From the NCBI RefSeq assembly GCF_012927745.1, contig NZ_JABBKX010000002.1, positions 907,999 to 971,998 on the forward strand: a DNA stretch of 64,000 bases, written 5' to 3'. The position numbers were made by a program, and so were the translations under genes. Source of the stretch: Neoroseomonas marina. GTDB lineage: Bacteria; Pseudomonadota; Alphaproteobacteria; Acetobacterales; Acetobacteraceae. The notes beneath the pieces are model-generated. The model had not been told where the DNA came from. It saw only the letters and a list, made by a program, of their open reading frames with translations, and did no database searches. Shown piece by piece: positions 17,645 through 25,807 of this stretch; position 1 is the stretch's first letter; the number at the start of each line of letters is the position of its first letter.

Positions 17645-19320
17645 CAGGCGGCGACCTTCGCGTCGAGCAGCCCGCGCGCGGCGTCCTGGCCGATCCGCGC
17701 GCAGTAGTCGCCGAAGCCCTCGCCTGGCGCACGGTCCGCGGCCCAGGCGGCGAAGAGCGGTTCCAGCCGTGCCGCGATCGCCGCCTGCGGCACCTTGTCG
17801 GCGATCTGGAAGGACAGCCGCGTCCCTTCGAAATCCCCGCCCACGAACAGGGTGTAGAGGCCGGGCGCACGGCCGACCACGCCGATATCCCCGGCATAGG
17901 GACGGGCGCAGCCATTGGGGCAGCCGGTGATGCGCAGGCTGACGCGCTCGCCGGACAGGCCGTGGCGGGCGAGTGCCGCCTCGACATCGGCGAGGATCGG
18001 CGCGCGCACGCGCTCCCCTTCCGCGAGCGACTGCCCGCAGGTCGGCAGCGCGACGCAGGCGAGCGTCCAGCGCGCGAGCGGCGTGAGGTCCTCGGCGAAG
18101 GTGACGCCATGGGCGCGCAGCAGGCTCGTCACCGCCTGCCTGTCCTGCGGCGCGATGTCGGCGAGCAGCAGATCCTGCTGTGCGGTGACGATCGGGCGCG
18201 GGGCGAAGGCCTGCATGACGGCCCGCAGCGCGGCCCGCAGCGGCCCCGCGACACGCCCGGCCGGGATGGGAAGGCCCAGCCACAGCCGCCCGTCGTCCTG
18301 TTCGTGCCAGCCGAGCAGCTCGGGCACCGCGAGGCGCGGCAGGGCGGGCGCCGGCTGGAGCGGGCGCCCGAGATCGGCCGAGAGCCGATCGCGCACCCAA
18401 TCGACCCCGCGTTCGGCCACCACGTATTTCAGCCGCGCATGCTTGCGGTCGGACCGGTCGCCATGGTCGCGCGACAGCCGCACCACCGCCTTCGCGGTCT
18501 CGAGCACGTCGTCAGGTCCGATGACGCAGATCGCGTCGGCAAGGCGCGGATAGGTGGCGGGCTTGTTGTGCGTCATGCCCATGCCGCCGCCGACCGTGAC
18601 GATCCAGCCTGTTAGGCGGCCGCCCTCCGTGAGCGCGAGGAAGCCGAGGTCGTTCGCCAGCAGGTCCGGCGTGTTGTCGGACGGATGCGCGAGCGCGATC
18701 TTGAACTTCCGCGGCAGGTAGGTCGGGCCGTAGAGCGGCTCCTCCTCGACCACCGCCGTCTCCTCCTCGCCGAGGAAGATCTGGTGGTGGGCGCGGGAGC
18801 GCGGCAGCAGCTCCGACGAGAGCCGGAAGGCCTCCGCCTCGAGCCGCGCATGGATCGCATCCGCGCGTGGCGCGGCGGTGGTGATGACGTTGCGCACCAC
18901 GTCGCCGCAGGCGGCGAGCGTCGTCATCAGCGCATCGTGGATCGCGGCGATGGAGGGCTTCAGCGCCTGGCGGAGGATGCCGTGGAACTGCACGCCCTGC
19001 CGCGTGGTCAGCCGCAGCGTGCCGTCGGCGTGGGACTCCGCCAGCCCATCGAGGGCGAGCCACTGCGCCGCGGTGAGCCGCCCGGCGGGCGCGCGGACGC
19101 GGACCATGAAGGACCAGTCCTTGTCCTCGCCGCGCTGCTTGCGCTCGGTCGCGGTGTCGCGGTCGAACTGCTCGTAGGTGCCGTGGAACTTGAGCAGCGT
19201 GTACGCGCCCTCGGACAGGCCGCCGCGCGCCTCGGCGGCGGCGATCTCCTCGGCGATGGTGCCGCGCAGCGCGCGGCTGTCCGCCTTGATGGTCTCGGCT
19301 CCGCTCGGCTTCCCGGCCAT
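17644..19320 (-). CDS. cysI: Assimilatory sulfite reductase hemoprotein subunit CysI
   Basis: The 558-residue protein has the sulfite/nitrite reductase repeats and the four [4Fe-4S]/siroheme cysteines: CVALPTC near residues 421-427 and CPNGC near 463-467. Substrate-binding arginine regions TLRLTTRQGVQFHG and NVITTAAPRAD are present. It reduces sulfite to sulfide. No flavoprotein CysJ gene is near, so electrons may come from ferredoxin or a CysJ encoded elsewhere. It heads the long leftward operon, behind a promoter-like sequence at 19359-19387. Confidence 0.92.
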   Translation of the reverse strand: MAGKPSGAETIKADSRALRGTIAEEIAAAEARGGLSEGAYTLLKFHGTYEQFDRDTATERKQRGEDKDWSFMVRVRAPAGRLTAAQWLALDGLAESHADGTLRLTTRQGVQFHGILRQALKPSIAAIHDALMTTLAACGDVVRNVITTAAPRADAIHARLEAEAFRLSSELLPRSRAHHQIFLGEEETAVVEEEPLYGPTYLPRKFKIALAHPSDNTPDLLANDLGFLALTEGGRLTGWIVTVGGGMGMTHNKPATYPRLADAICVIGPDDVLETAKAVVRLSRDHGDRSDRKHARLKYVVAERGVDWVRDRLSADLGRPLQPAPALPRLAVPELLGWHEQDDGRLWLGLPIPAGRVAGPLRAALRAVMQAFAPRPIVTAQQDLLLADIAPQDRQAVTSLLRAHGVTFAEDLTPLARWTLACVALPTCGQSLAEGERVRAPILADVEAALARHGLSGERVSLRITGCPNGCARPYAGDIGVVGRAPGLYTLFVGGDFEGTRLSFQIADKVPQAAIAARLEPLFAAWAADRAPGEGFGDYCARIGQDAARGLLDAKVAA

Positions 19321-19645
19321 GTCCGTCGCAGGCTCCGCATCGCGATTGCAGTGCGGACGATATCCGCATCGAGATATACAATGTCAAATCGGCAATTAGC
19401 GGAATCTGGACCTCGAACGCCGGGGGTGCTCGTCCTCACCCTCCGATGAGGCACGCCAAGGGCACAAGGTTTCCAGGAATGATGCGGCCTTGATCGAAGA
19501 CTTCCGCGCGCGACCTGCCGAAGAGAAGGAGATTTTTTCTTTCTGAAAAACACATAATATGGTCGGGTTAATGTTGACGAAGACCGCCGTGTGAATGTGA
19601 AATGCGTCTGCCGATGAACGGGGCCCGCGCCCCGGGAGACCCAGG
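19321..19645. other. AT-rich divergent control region of the sulfur locus
   Basis: This stretch between cysI and the rightward micro-gene operon is unusually AT-rich at 19531-19580 for this genome. A TAATAT at 19555-19560 could be a -10 box for rightward transcription, giving a leader of about 80 bases before the small frame at 19646; the matching -35 is poor. The T-run at 19533-19538 has no hairpin before it. No gene of normal size is present. Confidence 0.4.
19359..19387 (-). promoter_or_regulatory. Sigma70-like promoter for the cysI operon
   Basis: On the minus strand TTGACA (19382-19387) is a perfect -35 box. After a 17-base spacer comes GATATC (19359-19364), an acceptable -10 box. Transcription would begin about 30 bases before the cysI ATG. 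It is seen in sequence only. Confidence 0.5.
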
Positions 19646-19741
19646 ATGACTTTCGTCATGCGTCAGGACATGCACCAGCGCCACGCCGCAGCCCGGCCGT
19701 GTCGCCGCTGCCCGCCGTGGCGAATGCGCCTGGGCGGCTGA
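19646..19741 (+). CDS. Putative 31-residue leader peptide with CRRC motif
   Basis: A 32-codon frame starts with ATG seven bases after a GGGAG ribosome-binding sequence. It encodes a basic peptide ending PCRRCPPWRMRLGG, with Cys codons 19 and 22. Its TGA stop is exactly the three-base loop of a 7-base-pair hairpin (GGGCGGC/GCCGCCC). It lies about 75 bases ahead of a micro-gene/TauD operon in a cysteine-biosynthesis locus. A cysteine-sensing leader that controls the operon by ribosome stalling is inferred. Mycobacteria have cysteine-codon leaders upstream of sulfur genes, so the principle is known. The frame could be chance. Confidence 0.45.
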   Translation: MTFVMRQDMHQRHAAARPCRRCPPWRMRLGG

Positions 19742-19810
19742 GCCGCCCCGGACGCCCTCACCCCTCTTCCCTGGAACGCATCTGCAACCGGCGCGTCGCG
19801 CCGGCGGAGG
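19732..19810 (+). promoter_or_regulatory. Candidate attenuator hairpins before the micro-gene/TauD operon
   Basis: Hairpin 1 is GGGCGGC (19732-19738), loop TGA, GCCGCCC (19742-19748). Hairpin 2 is CCGGCGC (19788-19794), loop GTC, GCGCCGG (19798-19804), and it abuts the ribosome-binding GGAGG (19806-19810) of the first micro-gene. CCGCC of hairpin 1 can pair instead with GGCGG (19803-19807), which reaches into that ribosome-binding site. Two mutually exclusive states are thus possible. There is no T-run, so control of translation rather than termination is the better guess. Confidence 0.4.
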
Positions 19811-19816
19811 ATCGAC

Positions 19817-20017
19817 ATGATCCTGTCACGACCCATCACCGAGAATGGCCACATGGTCGGCGTCGCCACGACCGGCGACAGCGGATGGCTCTTCACCGCG
19901 CTCGACCCGCGCGTGGAGGACCTGCACGGCGCGCAGTTCCGCACCCCGGCCGACGCCGAGCGCGTCGCCCTCCTCGTCCTCGCCCGCGGCCGCGGCGCCG
20001 CAGGGGGGCGCGCATGA
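19817..20017 (+). CDS. Small protein of 66 residues, unknown function
   Basis: The frame has a good ribosome-binding site (GGAGG, six bases before ATG) and overlaps the next ATG by four bases. The peptide begins MILSRPITENGHMVGVATTG and has LHGAQFRTPADAERVALLVLARG, a soluble-looking small domain with no membrane segment. I do not recognise the family. It opens a chain of four genes ending in a TauD-type dioxygenase within the sulfur locus, so a role in sulfur or sulfonate metabolism is inferred only from place. Confidence 0.6.
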   Translation: MILSRPITENGHMVGVATTGDSGWLFTALDPRVEDLHGAQFRTPADAERVALLVLARGRGAAGGRA

Positions 20018-20106
20018 TCACGCTGACGCTCCGCACCCTCGGCGCCGGCGCGGCCCTGCTCGCGCTCCTCGCCGCGACCGGCCTGCTGCAGCGGGGCGCG
20101 CCATGA
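20014..20106 (+). CDS. Predicted 30-residue single-pass membrane peptide
   Basis: ATG at 20014 overlaps the preceding stop (ATGA) and its own stop overlaps the next ATG (20103). The product has one hydrophobic helix, LRTLGAGAALLALLAATGLL, and a short polar tail. A GGGGGG run 3-8 bases before the ATG may serve for ribosome binding. It is too short for most gene finders. Coding status rests on the exact overlaps and composition. Its function is unknown. Confidence 0.45.
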   Translation: MITLTLRTLGAGAALLALLAATGLLQRGAP

Positions 20107-20261
20107 GCAGCCTGCTGTTCGTGCCGGTGCTCGAGACCGGCGCCATCGCCTGGCTCGCGGGGTTCCTCGCCGCGGTGGGCGGCGGGGCGCTGCACATCCT
20201 CATGCCGCCGCGTGACCCCGCGGTGGCCGAGGCGCTCCTTGCCGCCACGGTGCATCCGTGA
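20103..20261 (+). CDS. Predicted 52-residue membrane protein
   Basis: This frame overlaps the upstream stop by four bases and the downstream GTG start by four bases (GTGA). The product has a central hydrophobic stretch, IAWLAGFLAAVGGGALHIL, then a charged tail. A small inner-membrane protein is predicted. Together with the 30-residue neighbour it could form a small membrane complex; that is inference. No family is recognised. Confidence 0.5.
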   Translation: MSSLLFVPVLETGAIAWLAGFLAAVGGGALHILMPPRDPAVAEALLAATVHP

Positions 20262-21163
20262 GCGCCGCCCGCAAGCCGGCGGACTGGACGGTCCTCGCCG
20301 CCCTGCACCCCGCCTTCGGCGTCGAAGTGGTGGGCCCGCCGCTGGGATTCGGCACCCCGCACGCCGCCCTCGACGGGCTGCGCGACCTGGTGCGCGTGCA
20401 TGGCCTCGTCGTGCTGCGCGACCAGGCGCTGCCGCCCTCGGAGCAGGCGATGCTGACGCGCCGCCTCGGCCGGCCGGAGATCCACGCGCTCGCCCATGCG
20501 CGGCATGCGGAGCTTCCGGAGATCGTGGTCGAAGGCAATGCCGGCGCGGAGGACGGACTCGGCGATGCGGGCCTCGCCTGGCATGCCGACCTGACGTGGC
20601 GCGCGGCGCCATCGCGGCTGTCGCTGCTCAGTGCCGGGCACCTGCCCGCGGCGGGCGGGGAGATCCTCTTCGCGCACCAGGGCGCGGCCTATGAGCGGCT
20701 CGATCCCTGGCTGCGCTGGCGCATCGAATACCTCGACGCGGAGCACGACCACGACCGCCGCCGCGCGGGCGGCGCGCCGGGGTGGCGGCCGCGGCCGGCG
20801 CTGGCCGGTGCCGAGCGCGACGCCCATCCGGCCGTGGTGCACCCGGTGGTGCGGCTCGATCCCGCGACGGGGCAGCGGAGCCTCTTCGTGAACGAGGGCA
20901 CGACGACGCGCCTGCTCGGCGCCCCCGAGGACGAAGCGACGCGGCTGCTGGCCCGGCTGCTGGCCGCGGCGACCGATCCCGCCGTCGTGCTCCGCCATCG
21001 CTGGCGTCCCGGCGACCTGCTGCTGTGGGACAATGCGCTGCTGCTGCATCGCGTGGAGGCGACGGCACCGGGCGAGGTGATCCGGCTCCATCGGAGCGCG
21101 GTCAGCGGCGAGCGGCCCGTCGGGCCGATCTCGGTCGCGCAGCCCTGGGTGGTTGCCGGCTAG
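20258..21163 (+). CDS. TauD/TfdA-family 2-oxoglutarate-dependent dioxygenase
   Basis: The 301-residue protein has the iron-binding HxD pair in LAWHADLTW (His108, Asp110) and a distal His near 264 in LLLWDNALLLHRVE. An Arg for 2-oxoglutarate follows in VIRLHRSAV. TauD relatives release sulfite from taurine or other sulfonates, and its setting next to sulfite reductase and sulfate transport fits that. The substrate could also be an alkyl sulfate or an unrelated compound. Translation starts at a GTG overlapping the previous stop. A strong terminator follows at 21274. Confidence 0.82.
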   Translation: MSAARKPADWTVLAALHPAFGVEVVGPPLGFGTPHAALDGLRDLVRVHGLVVLRDQALPPSEQAMLTRRLGRPEIHALAHARHAELPEIVVEGNAGAEDGLGDAGLAWHADLTWRAAPSRLSLLSAGHLPAAGGEILFAHQGAAYERLDPWLRWRIEYLDAEHDHDRRRAGGAPGWRPRPALAGAERDAHPAVVHPVVRLDPATGQRSLFVNEGTTTRLLGAPEDEATRLLARLLAAATDPAVVLRHRWRPGDLLLWDNALLLHRVEATAPGEVIRLHRSAVSGERPVGPISVAQPWVVAG

Positions 21164-21273
21164 GAACCGCCCGGCGCCACCGCACGACCTCCGCCCGCCG
21201 TCGGCGGAGCGGCCTGCCCGAAGGCGGGCCGGCACCAGACGGCCATGTGACTGGACGTTTCCTCCCGCAACTT

Positions 21274-21307
21274 CGGCCGGGGCCCCATGTGGTCCCGGCC
21301 GTTTTTT
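21274..21307 (+). terminator. Rho-independent terminator after the TauD operon
   Basis: CGGCCGGG (21274-21281) and CCCGGCCG (21294-21301) form a perfect 8-base-pair stem, extendable inward, followed by TTTTTT at 21302-21307. It ends the rightward micro-gene/TauD transcript just before the convergent cysK. Confidence 0.85.
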
Positions 21308-21308
21308 G

Positions 21309-22334
21309 TCAGAGCCCGGCGAAGAGTCGCGTCGAGAGGTAGCGTTCGGCGAAGGACGGCGCGATCGCGACCACCAGCCGCCCGGCCATGGCGGGTTCGC
21401 GCGCCACGGTGATGGCCGCGGCGAGCGCGGCGCCGGAGGAAATGCCGATCGGCAGCCCTTCTTCCCGCGCGCAGCGACGCGCCGCGTCGAAGGCCTCTCG
21501 TTCCGGCACGCGCAGCACGCCGTCGAGGGCGGCGAGGTCCAGCACCGCCGGCTTGAACCCCGCGCCGATGCCCTGGATGTCGTGCGGCCCGGGATCGTCG
21601 CCCGACAGAACCGCGCTTTCCGCCGGTTCCACCCCCAACACGCGCAGCCCCTTCCGGCGCGGCTTCAGCGCGCGGGCGATGCCGGTCAGCGTGCCGCCGG
21701 TGCCGATGCCGCCGACGATGGCGTCGACCTCGCCGCCGGTGTCGGTCCAGATCTCCTCGGCGGTGGTGGCCGCGTGGATGTCGGGGTTGGCCGGATTGTC
21801 GAACTGGCGCGGCATCCAGGCGCCTGGGGTGGCGGCGAGGATCGCCTCGGCCCGCGCGATCGCGCCGGCCATGCCGCGCTTCGCGGGCGTGAGTTCCAGT
21901 TCGGCGCCCATCAGGCGCATCATCCGCCGTCGCTCGATGCTCGCACCGTCGGGCATCACCACGATCAGCCGGTAGCCCTTGGCGGCCGCGACGAAGGCGA
22001 GCGCGATGCCGGTATTGCCCGAGGTCGGTTCCACCAGCACGGAGCGGCCCGGGGCGATCTGCCCCGCGCGCTCTGCCGCCTCGACCATGGCGAGGCCGAT
22101 CCGGTCCTTCACCGAGCCGAGCGGATTGAAGAACTCGAGCTTGAGCGCGATCCGCGCCGCGAGCCCCTCCGCCGCCGCGATGCGCGGCAGCAGGACGAGC
22201 GGCGTGCCGCCCACCGTCTCGAGCACGCTGCCGAAGATGCGGCCGCGGGCGGAGGCGAGGGTGGCGGGGGGTTCCGCCTTCCGTGTCTTGGCGCGGCGGC
22301 GCGGGGCGTTTCCATCGGGCATGGCGGAAGCCAT
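21309..22334 (-). CDS. cysK: Cysteine synthase (O-acetylserine sulfhydrylase)
   Basis: The 341-residue PLP enzyme has Lys76 in NPLGSVKDRIG, the substrate loop PTSGNTGIAL near 103-112 and the phosphate loop GGIGTGGTLTG near 210. It makes cysteine from O-acetylserine and sulfide. It carries an extra N-terminal stretch of about 30 mostly basic residues ahead of the usual family start. ATG 22322 is an alternative start. It is divergent from an Rrf2-type regulator gene 101 bases away. Confidence 0.9.
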   Translation of the reverse strand: MASAMPDGNAPRRRAKTRKAEPPATLASARGRIFGSVLETVGGTPLVLLPRIAAAEGLAARIALKLEFFNPLGSVKDRIGLAMVEAAERAGQIAPGRSVLVEPTSGNTGIALAFVAAAKGYRLIVVMPDGASIERRRMMRLMGAELELTPAKRGMAGAIARAEAILAATPGAWMPRQFDNPANPDIHAATTAEEIWTDTGGEVDAIVGGIGTGGTLTGIARALKPRRKGLRVLGVEPAESAVLSGDDPGPHDIQGIGAGFKPAVLDLAALDGVLRVPEREAFDAARRCAREEGLPIGISSGAALAAAITVAREPAMAGRLVVAIAPSFAERYLSTRLFAGL

Positions 22335-22435
22335 ACCACGTCATGCCGGGTGTTTCAGGGGGGCTGGGACAGGGGCTCGCATTCCACGACCGGGCGTCGT
22401 AGAGATCGGCATAAGCTGACTCCGGAGGAACCGCC

Positions 22436-22885
22436 ATGCTCCTGCGCCGCGACCGCGCCCTCACGGCCATCGCCATCATGCTCGACGTCGCCTTCCACGC
22501 CGGGCGCACCGGGGAGCTGGCCGGCGGGGCGGAGGTGGCCGAGCGCCTGGGCGCCGCGCGGCGGGGCGTCGAGCCGGTCTTCCAGGCGCTGTCCCGCGCC
22601 GGGCTGCTGGAAAGCGTGCGCGGCCCGCGCGGCGGCTACCGGCTCGGGCGCCGGCCGCGGGACCTGCGCCTGTCCGACATCGTCGCCTGCGTGCAGGAGG
22701 AGGCCGGGCCCGAGCCCGACCTGACCGGCCGCCTGCAGACCGCCGTGGTCATGCCGCTGTGGCGGGAACTCGACACCGAACTCCGCGCGCGGCTCGCCGG
22801 CATGACGGTCGAGGATCTGCTGCGCCGGGCCCAGGGCGCGGGCCTGCGCCGCGCTGTGACGGAACCGCTGAACTTCGCGATCTGA
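22436..22885 (+). CDS. Rrf2-family transcriptional regulator
   Basis: This 149-residue protein has an N-terminal winged helix with the RGPRGGYRLGRRPRDLRLSDIV wing and follow-on typical of Rrf2 proteins. It has no cluster-binding cysteine triad; the single Cys is in VACVQEE. That argues against an iron-sulfur sensor and for a CymR-like type. Being divergent from cysK, it probably controls cysteine synthesis; this is inference. A GGAGG ribosome-binding site lies seven bases before the ATG. Confidence 0.82.
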   Translation: MLLRRDRALTAIAIMLDVAFHAGRTGELAGGAEVAERLGAARRGVEPVFQALSRAGLLESVRGPRGGYRLGRRPRDLRLSDIVACVQEEAGPEPDLTGRLQTAVVMPLWRELDTELRARLAGMTVEDLLRRAQGAGLRRAVTEPLNFAI

Positions 22886-22887
22886 CC

Positions 22888-23700
22888 TCAGCGCGCCACG
22901 GCGTCGCGCCGGCGTGGCGTGGCGGCGGGCGCCGCCCCGGCCAGCACCGCGGACATCGCGGCGACCTGGCCGATGACCACCAGCGCCGGCGTCGGCACCC
23001 CCGCCCGCCGCGCGGCAAGCGTGCAGGCGCCGAGCGTGGTCGCGAGCGCGCTTTCCTCGGGCAGTGAGGCCTGGGAGACGATCGAGACCGGCGTATCCGG
23101 GGGCATCTCGGCCGCGAGCAATCGCACCGCAATGGCATCGAGCGCGGTCAGCGCCATGAAGGCGACGATCGTCGCTCCGCTCCTCGCCAGCGCTTCCCAG
23201 TCGACGGAACTGGGCAGTTGGCCGGTCTCGTCATGGCCAGTCACGAAGGTGACGGCGCTGGCGACGCCGCGATGCGTCACCGGAATGCCGGCGGCCGCCG
23301 GCGCGGCGGTGCCCGCGGTGACGCCGGGGACGACGCGCCAGGGGATACCGGCCTCGGTCAGCGCGGCGGCTTCCTCGCCGCCGCGGCCGAACAGGAAGGG
23401 ATCGCCGCCCTTCAGCCGCACCACCCGCTGCTGGGCCCGGGCGCCGGCGACCATGCGGGCGATGATGGCGGACTGCGGCGTGGCCTGGACTGCCTTGCGC
23501 TTGCCCACGGCGACGATGGTCGCACCAGGGCGAACCAGGCGCAGTACGCCCCGGCCCGGAAGGGCGTCGTGCAGCACCAGGTCGGCATGGCGCAGGGCGC
23601 TCGCTGCGCGCAGCGTCAGCAGGTCCGGATCGCCGGGCCCGGCGCCGACGAGCCAGACCTCGCCCGGGCGCGGGGCATCTGTGGCGGCGAGGAAACCCAT
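22888..23700 (-). CDS. cobA: Uroporphyrinogen-III C-methyltransferase
   Basis: The 270-residue enzyme has the SUMT motifs VWLVGAGPGDPDLLTLRA, VVRLKGGDPFLFGRGGEE and VPGVTAGTAAPAAAGIP. It methylates uroporphyrinogen III twice, using SAM, to give precorrin-2, the substrate of the dehydrogenase at 17090-17644. Together they supply siroheme for CysI. It converges on the Rrf2 gene with two bases between the stops. Confidence 0.92.
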   Translation of the reverse strand: MGFLAATDAPRPGEVWLVGAGPGDPDLLTLRAASALRHADLVLHDALPGRGVLRLVRPGATIVAVGKRKAVQATPQSAIIARMVAGARAQQRVVRLKGGDPFLFGRGGEEAAALTEAGIPWRVVPGVTAGTAAPAAAGIPVTHRGVASAVTFVTGHDETGQLPSSVDWEALARSGATIVAFMALTALDAIAVRLLAAEMPPDTPVSIVSQASLPEESALATTLGACTLAARRAGVPTPALVVIGQVAAMSAVLAGAAPAATPRRRDAVAR

Positions 23701-24498
23701 GGGGCGCGGCGCTTTCCTGTCGAACTGGCGGTTGGCGTAGGGCCGATATCAACGAGGAGCAAGCGTGAGATTCGTCGCCTCTGCACGGGGCACAGAAGCG
23801 AAGGAACGTGCCGCATAGCGGGGAACGAGGGAAATGCTTCGCTGCCGCCGAGGTGCACAGCGGCGCTTCGATTGGAAAAGCACATCGGTGTATGGTGATA
23901 ATAGGATGTGGCTGGTGCTTCGCTCACACGCCGTTCGTCGTCAGCCGACGGGTCGCGTGCCGATGGGTGCCACATGCCTCCCGGACCATGATCGGATCCC
24001 ACACGTCGTGAGGTTGTGGGGCTGTTTGCTCGTCGGTGTCGCGAGCCTGGTCGAGCGCGGTCGAGATGCGCTTCTTCAGAATCGCGGCCACCGCGCGGAC
24101 GCGATGGCGCCGAGTCTGCACCGAAACCACGGGATCGCGAGGCGACGTTCTGCGCCTAGCGTTCGAAGTACGGGGGCATGGCGGTGTCCGGCGCCCGTAA
24201 GGTGAAGAGCCTCAAGGTCGAGAACGCGCGGCTGAAGGAGCTGCCGGCGGAATCGATGTTCGACGTCTCGATGCTGCGGGAGATGCTGCCGAGAATGTCT
24301 GACGTTCGGCTCACGCGGAAGGGCCGCTACCTGGGCGATCGAGGAGACTGACCACTGGTAGCGGCGGGCGTGCCAACGCGTCGGCCTGGCGACCAAAGCT
24401 GTCGTCACGGATCGCGTTCGAGCGGCTCGCGCCAGAACGCATCGGTACAATCCTCCCGGCTTGGCGGAGCCTGCGCCGCTCTTGTGAGGCCGAGAGAG
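23701..24498. other. Region with a transposase relic and no intact gene
   Basis: Nearly 800 bases separate cobA from the ureidoglycine aminohydrolase. The right half holds an IS3-type OrfA relic, listed separately. The left half (23701-24050) has lower GC and only short frames. I see no promoter or RNA gene I can defend. Confidence 0.45.
24115..24480 (+). pseudogene. IS3-family transposase OrfA relic
   Basis: From 24160 the frame reads RSKYGGMAVSGARKVKSL, then VENARLKELPAESMFDVSMLREML, ending at TGA 24349-24351. This matches the leucine-zipper end of IS3-type OrfA, usually 'RSKYGGM...LEEENAKLKKLLAE..LD...LKE'. The upstream HGI...ATFCA pieces lie in other frames. Downstream, RRACQRVGLATKAVV recalls the start of OrfB. 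The element is frameshifted and lacks ends, so it is an old insertion. Confidence 0.65.
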
Positions 24499-25260
24499 TC
24501 AGAACGTCACGTCACGATTGACGTCCTTGTAGAGCAGATAGGCCGTCTCGCCCCATCCTGTGGCGTAGAACTGCTGCGGGACGTAGGCGCCCATCCAGAT
24601 GAAGTCGCCGACCCAGCATTCGTGCCATTCGCGTCCGAGCAGGTACAGCCCCTGTCCCTCCAGCATGTACAGCCCGTGCTGCATGATGTGGGTCTCGACG
24701 AAGGGGAAGTAGTTGCCGGGTTCGAAGGACAGGATGTTGACCTCCATGTCCATCGCCATGTCGGCCTCACCCAGCAGGGCCTGCCAGTTCCGCCCGCGCG
24801 TGTGCTTGTTCACCTTCGGCACGTCGTGCCGGTGACCGAAGAAGGAGGCGCGCGGCGCGATGCCCGGTGCCGCCACATAGGGGCGCTTGACCCAGATGAT
24901 CTTGGCCGCGCCCGTGACCGCGTAGCTTTTCCCGGCCGCGACATAGGCATAGCCGCCGGCATCGAGCCGCCGCGTCTGCCCATCCGCGGCGATCTCGGCC
25001 TCGCCCTCCACCACGAAGAAGAAATGCTCCAGCCCGTCCATCAGCGGCGCGGGCGTTCCGCCGCCGTCCTCGATCTCCAGCAACGCCTGGGCGAAGTTCG
25101 CACCCATGGCCGGGCTGGTGTGGAAGCGGATCTTCGTCTTCTCGAAGCCGGGCAGGCGGCTTTCGAGGATCCCCTCCGGCGGCATCACCGCGTAGTGCGG
25201 CGTGACCATGGTGCGGTTGTGGCCCGCGATGCCGGGCGGCAGAACGTCGCGACGGGTCAT
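24499..25260 (-). CDS. allE: (S)-ureidoglycine aminohydrolase (bicupin)
   Basis: The 253-residue bicupin has the C-terminal metal site of ureidoglycine aminohydrolases: Glu189, His191 and His195 in FVETHIMQHGLYMLEG, and Gln229 in AYVPQQFY. It also has the family C terminus YLLYKDVNRD. It converts (S)-ureidoglycine to (S)-ureidoglycolate plus ammonia in allantoin use, with manganese. It overlaps the RidA gene upstream by four bases. No allantoinase or allantoate amidohydrolase is in this window. Confidence 0.85.
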   Translation of the reverse strand: MTRRDVLPPGIAGHNRTMVTPHYAVMPPEGILESRLPGFEKTKIRFHTSPAMGANFAQALLEIEDGGGTPAPLMDGLEHFFFVVEGEAEIAADGQTRRLDAGGYAYVAAGKSYAVTGAAKIIWVKRPYVAAPGIAPRASFFGHRHDVPKVNKHTRGRNWQALLGEADMAMDMEVNILSFEPGNYFPFVETHIMQHGLYMLEGQGLYLLGREWHECWVGDFIWMGAYVPQQFYATGWGETAYLLYKDVNRDVTF

Positions 25261-25640
25261 GCGCTCCCTCCGGGCAGGGCGGCGGTGACGATGATCTCCA
25301 CCAGGTCGCCTGGCGGCATCGGTGTCTGCACGGCGCTGCGCACGGGGCCCTCGCCGGCAGGGACCCAGCGCGTCCAGGCGGCGTCCATCGCGGGCTTCTC
25401 CGACAGGTCGGCCATGAAGACCTCGGCGCGCAGCAGGCGGGACTTGTCGGTGCCGGCAGCGTGCAGATAGCCCTCGATCGACGCGAGCAGGTCGTCCGTC
25501 TGGGCCTCGACGCCCGCAGTCTTGTCGCGCGCGGTGGCAAGCGCCCAGATCGTGCCGCCGCCGCCCGGCGGGCGGTGCACCACGACGCGCGATCGGTTGG
25601 CGAAGGGGCCGGGGGTTCGGGTGATGTCGGGATGGGGCAT
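25257..25640 (-). CDS. RidA/YjgF-family protein
   Basis: This 127-residue protein has the RidA-type layout: ATARDKTAGVEAQTDDLLASIEGYL, then SRLLRAEVFMADLSEKPAMDAAWTRWV and the end segment VEIIVTAALPG. RidA proteins hydrolyse reactive imines or enamines. Paired with ureidoglycine aminohydrolase, it may remove an unstable ureido or imino intermediate; that is inference. The exact clade is uncertain. Confidence 0.8.
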   Translation of the reverse strand: MPHPDITRTPGPFANRSRVVVHRPPGGGGTIWALATARDKTAGVEAQTDDLLASIEGYLHAAGTDKSRLLRAEVFMADLSEKPAMDAAWTRWVPAGEGPVRSAVQTPMPPGDLVEIIVTAALPGGSA

Positions 25641-25807
25641 GCGCCCTCCGGTTGGATGGTTGGCGATGGTTTACTCGGCCGCGTGCGGCCGCATGGTCGG
25701 CCCGCGCCGTAGAGTCCGGCGGTTTCCGGAAGCGAACGGAGACTGTGCTGCGGGAATGGCTCAGACAAACCAGTTGTTCTCGGGTTGAGCCTTAGTTTTC
25801 ATGGCGC

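Noticed and set aside
19531-19560. T-run at 19533-19538 as a terminator
   Set aside because: No GC hairpin precedes it on the plus strand and no gene ends nearby; it is better seen as part of an AT-rich promoter area.
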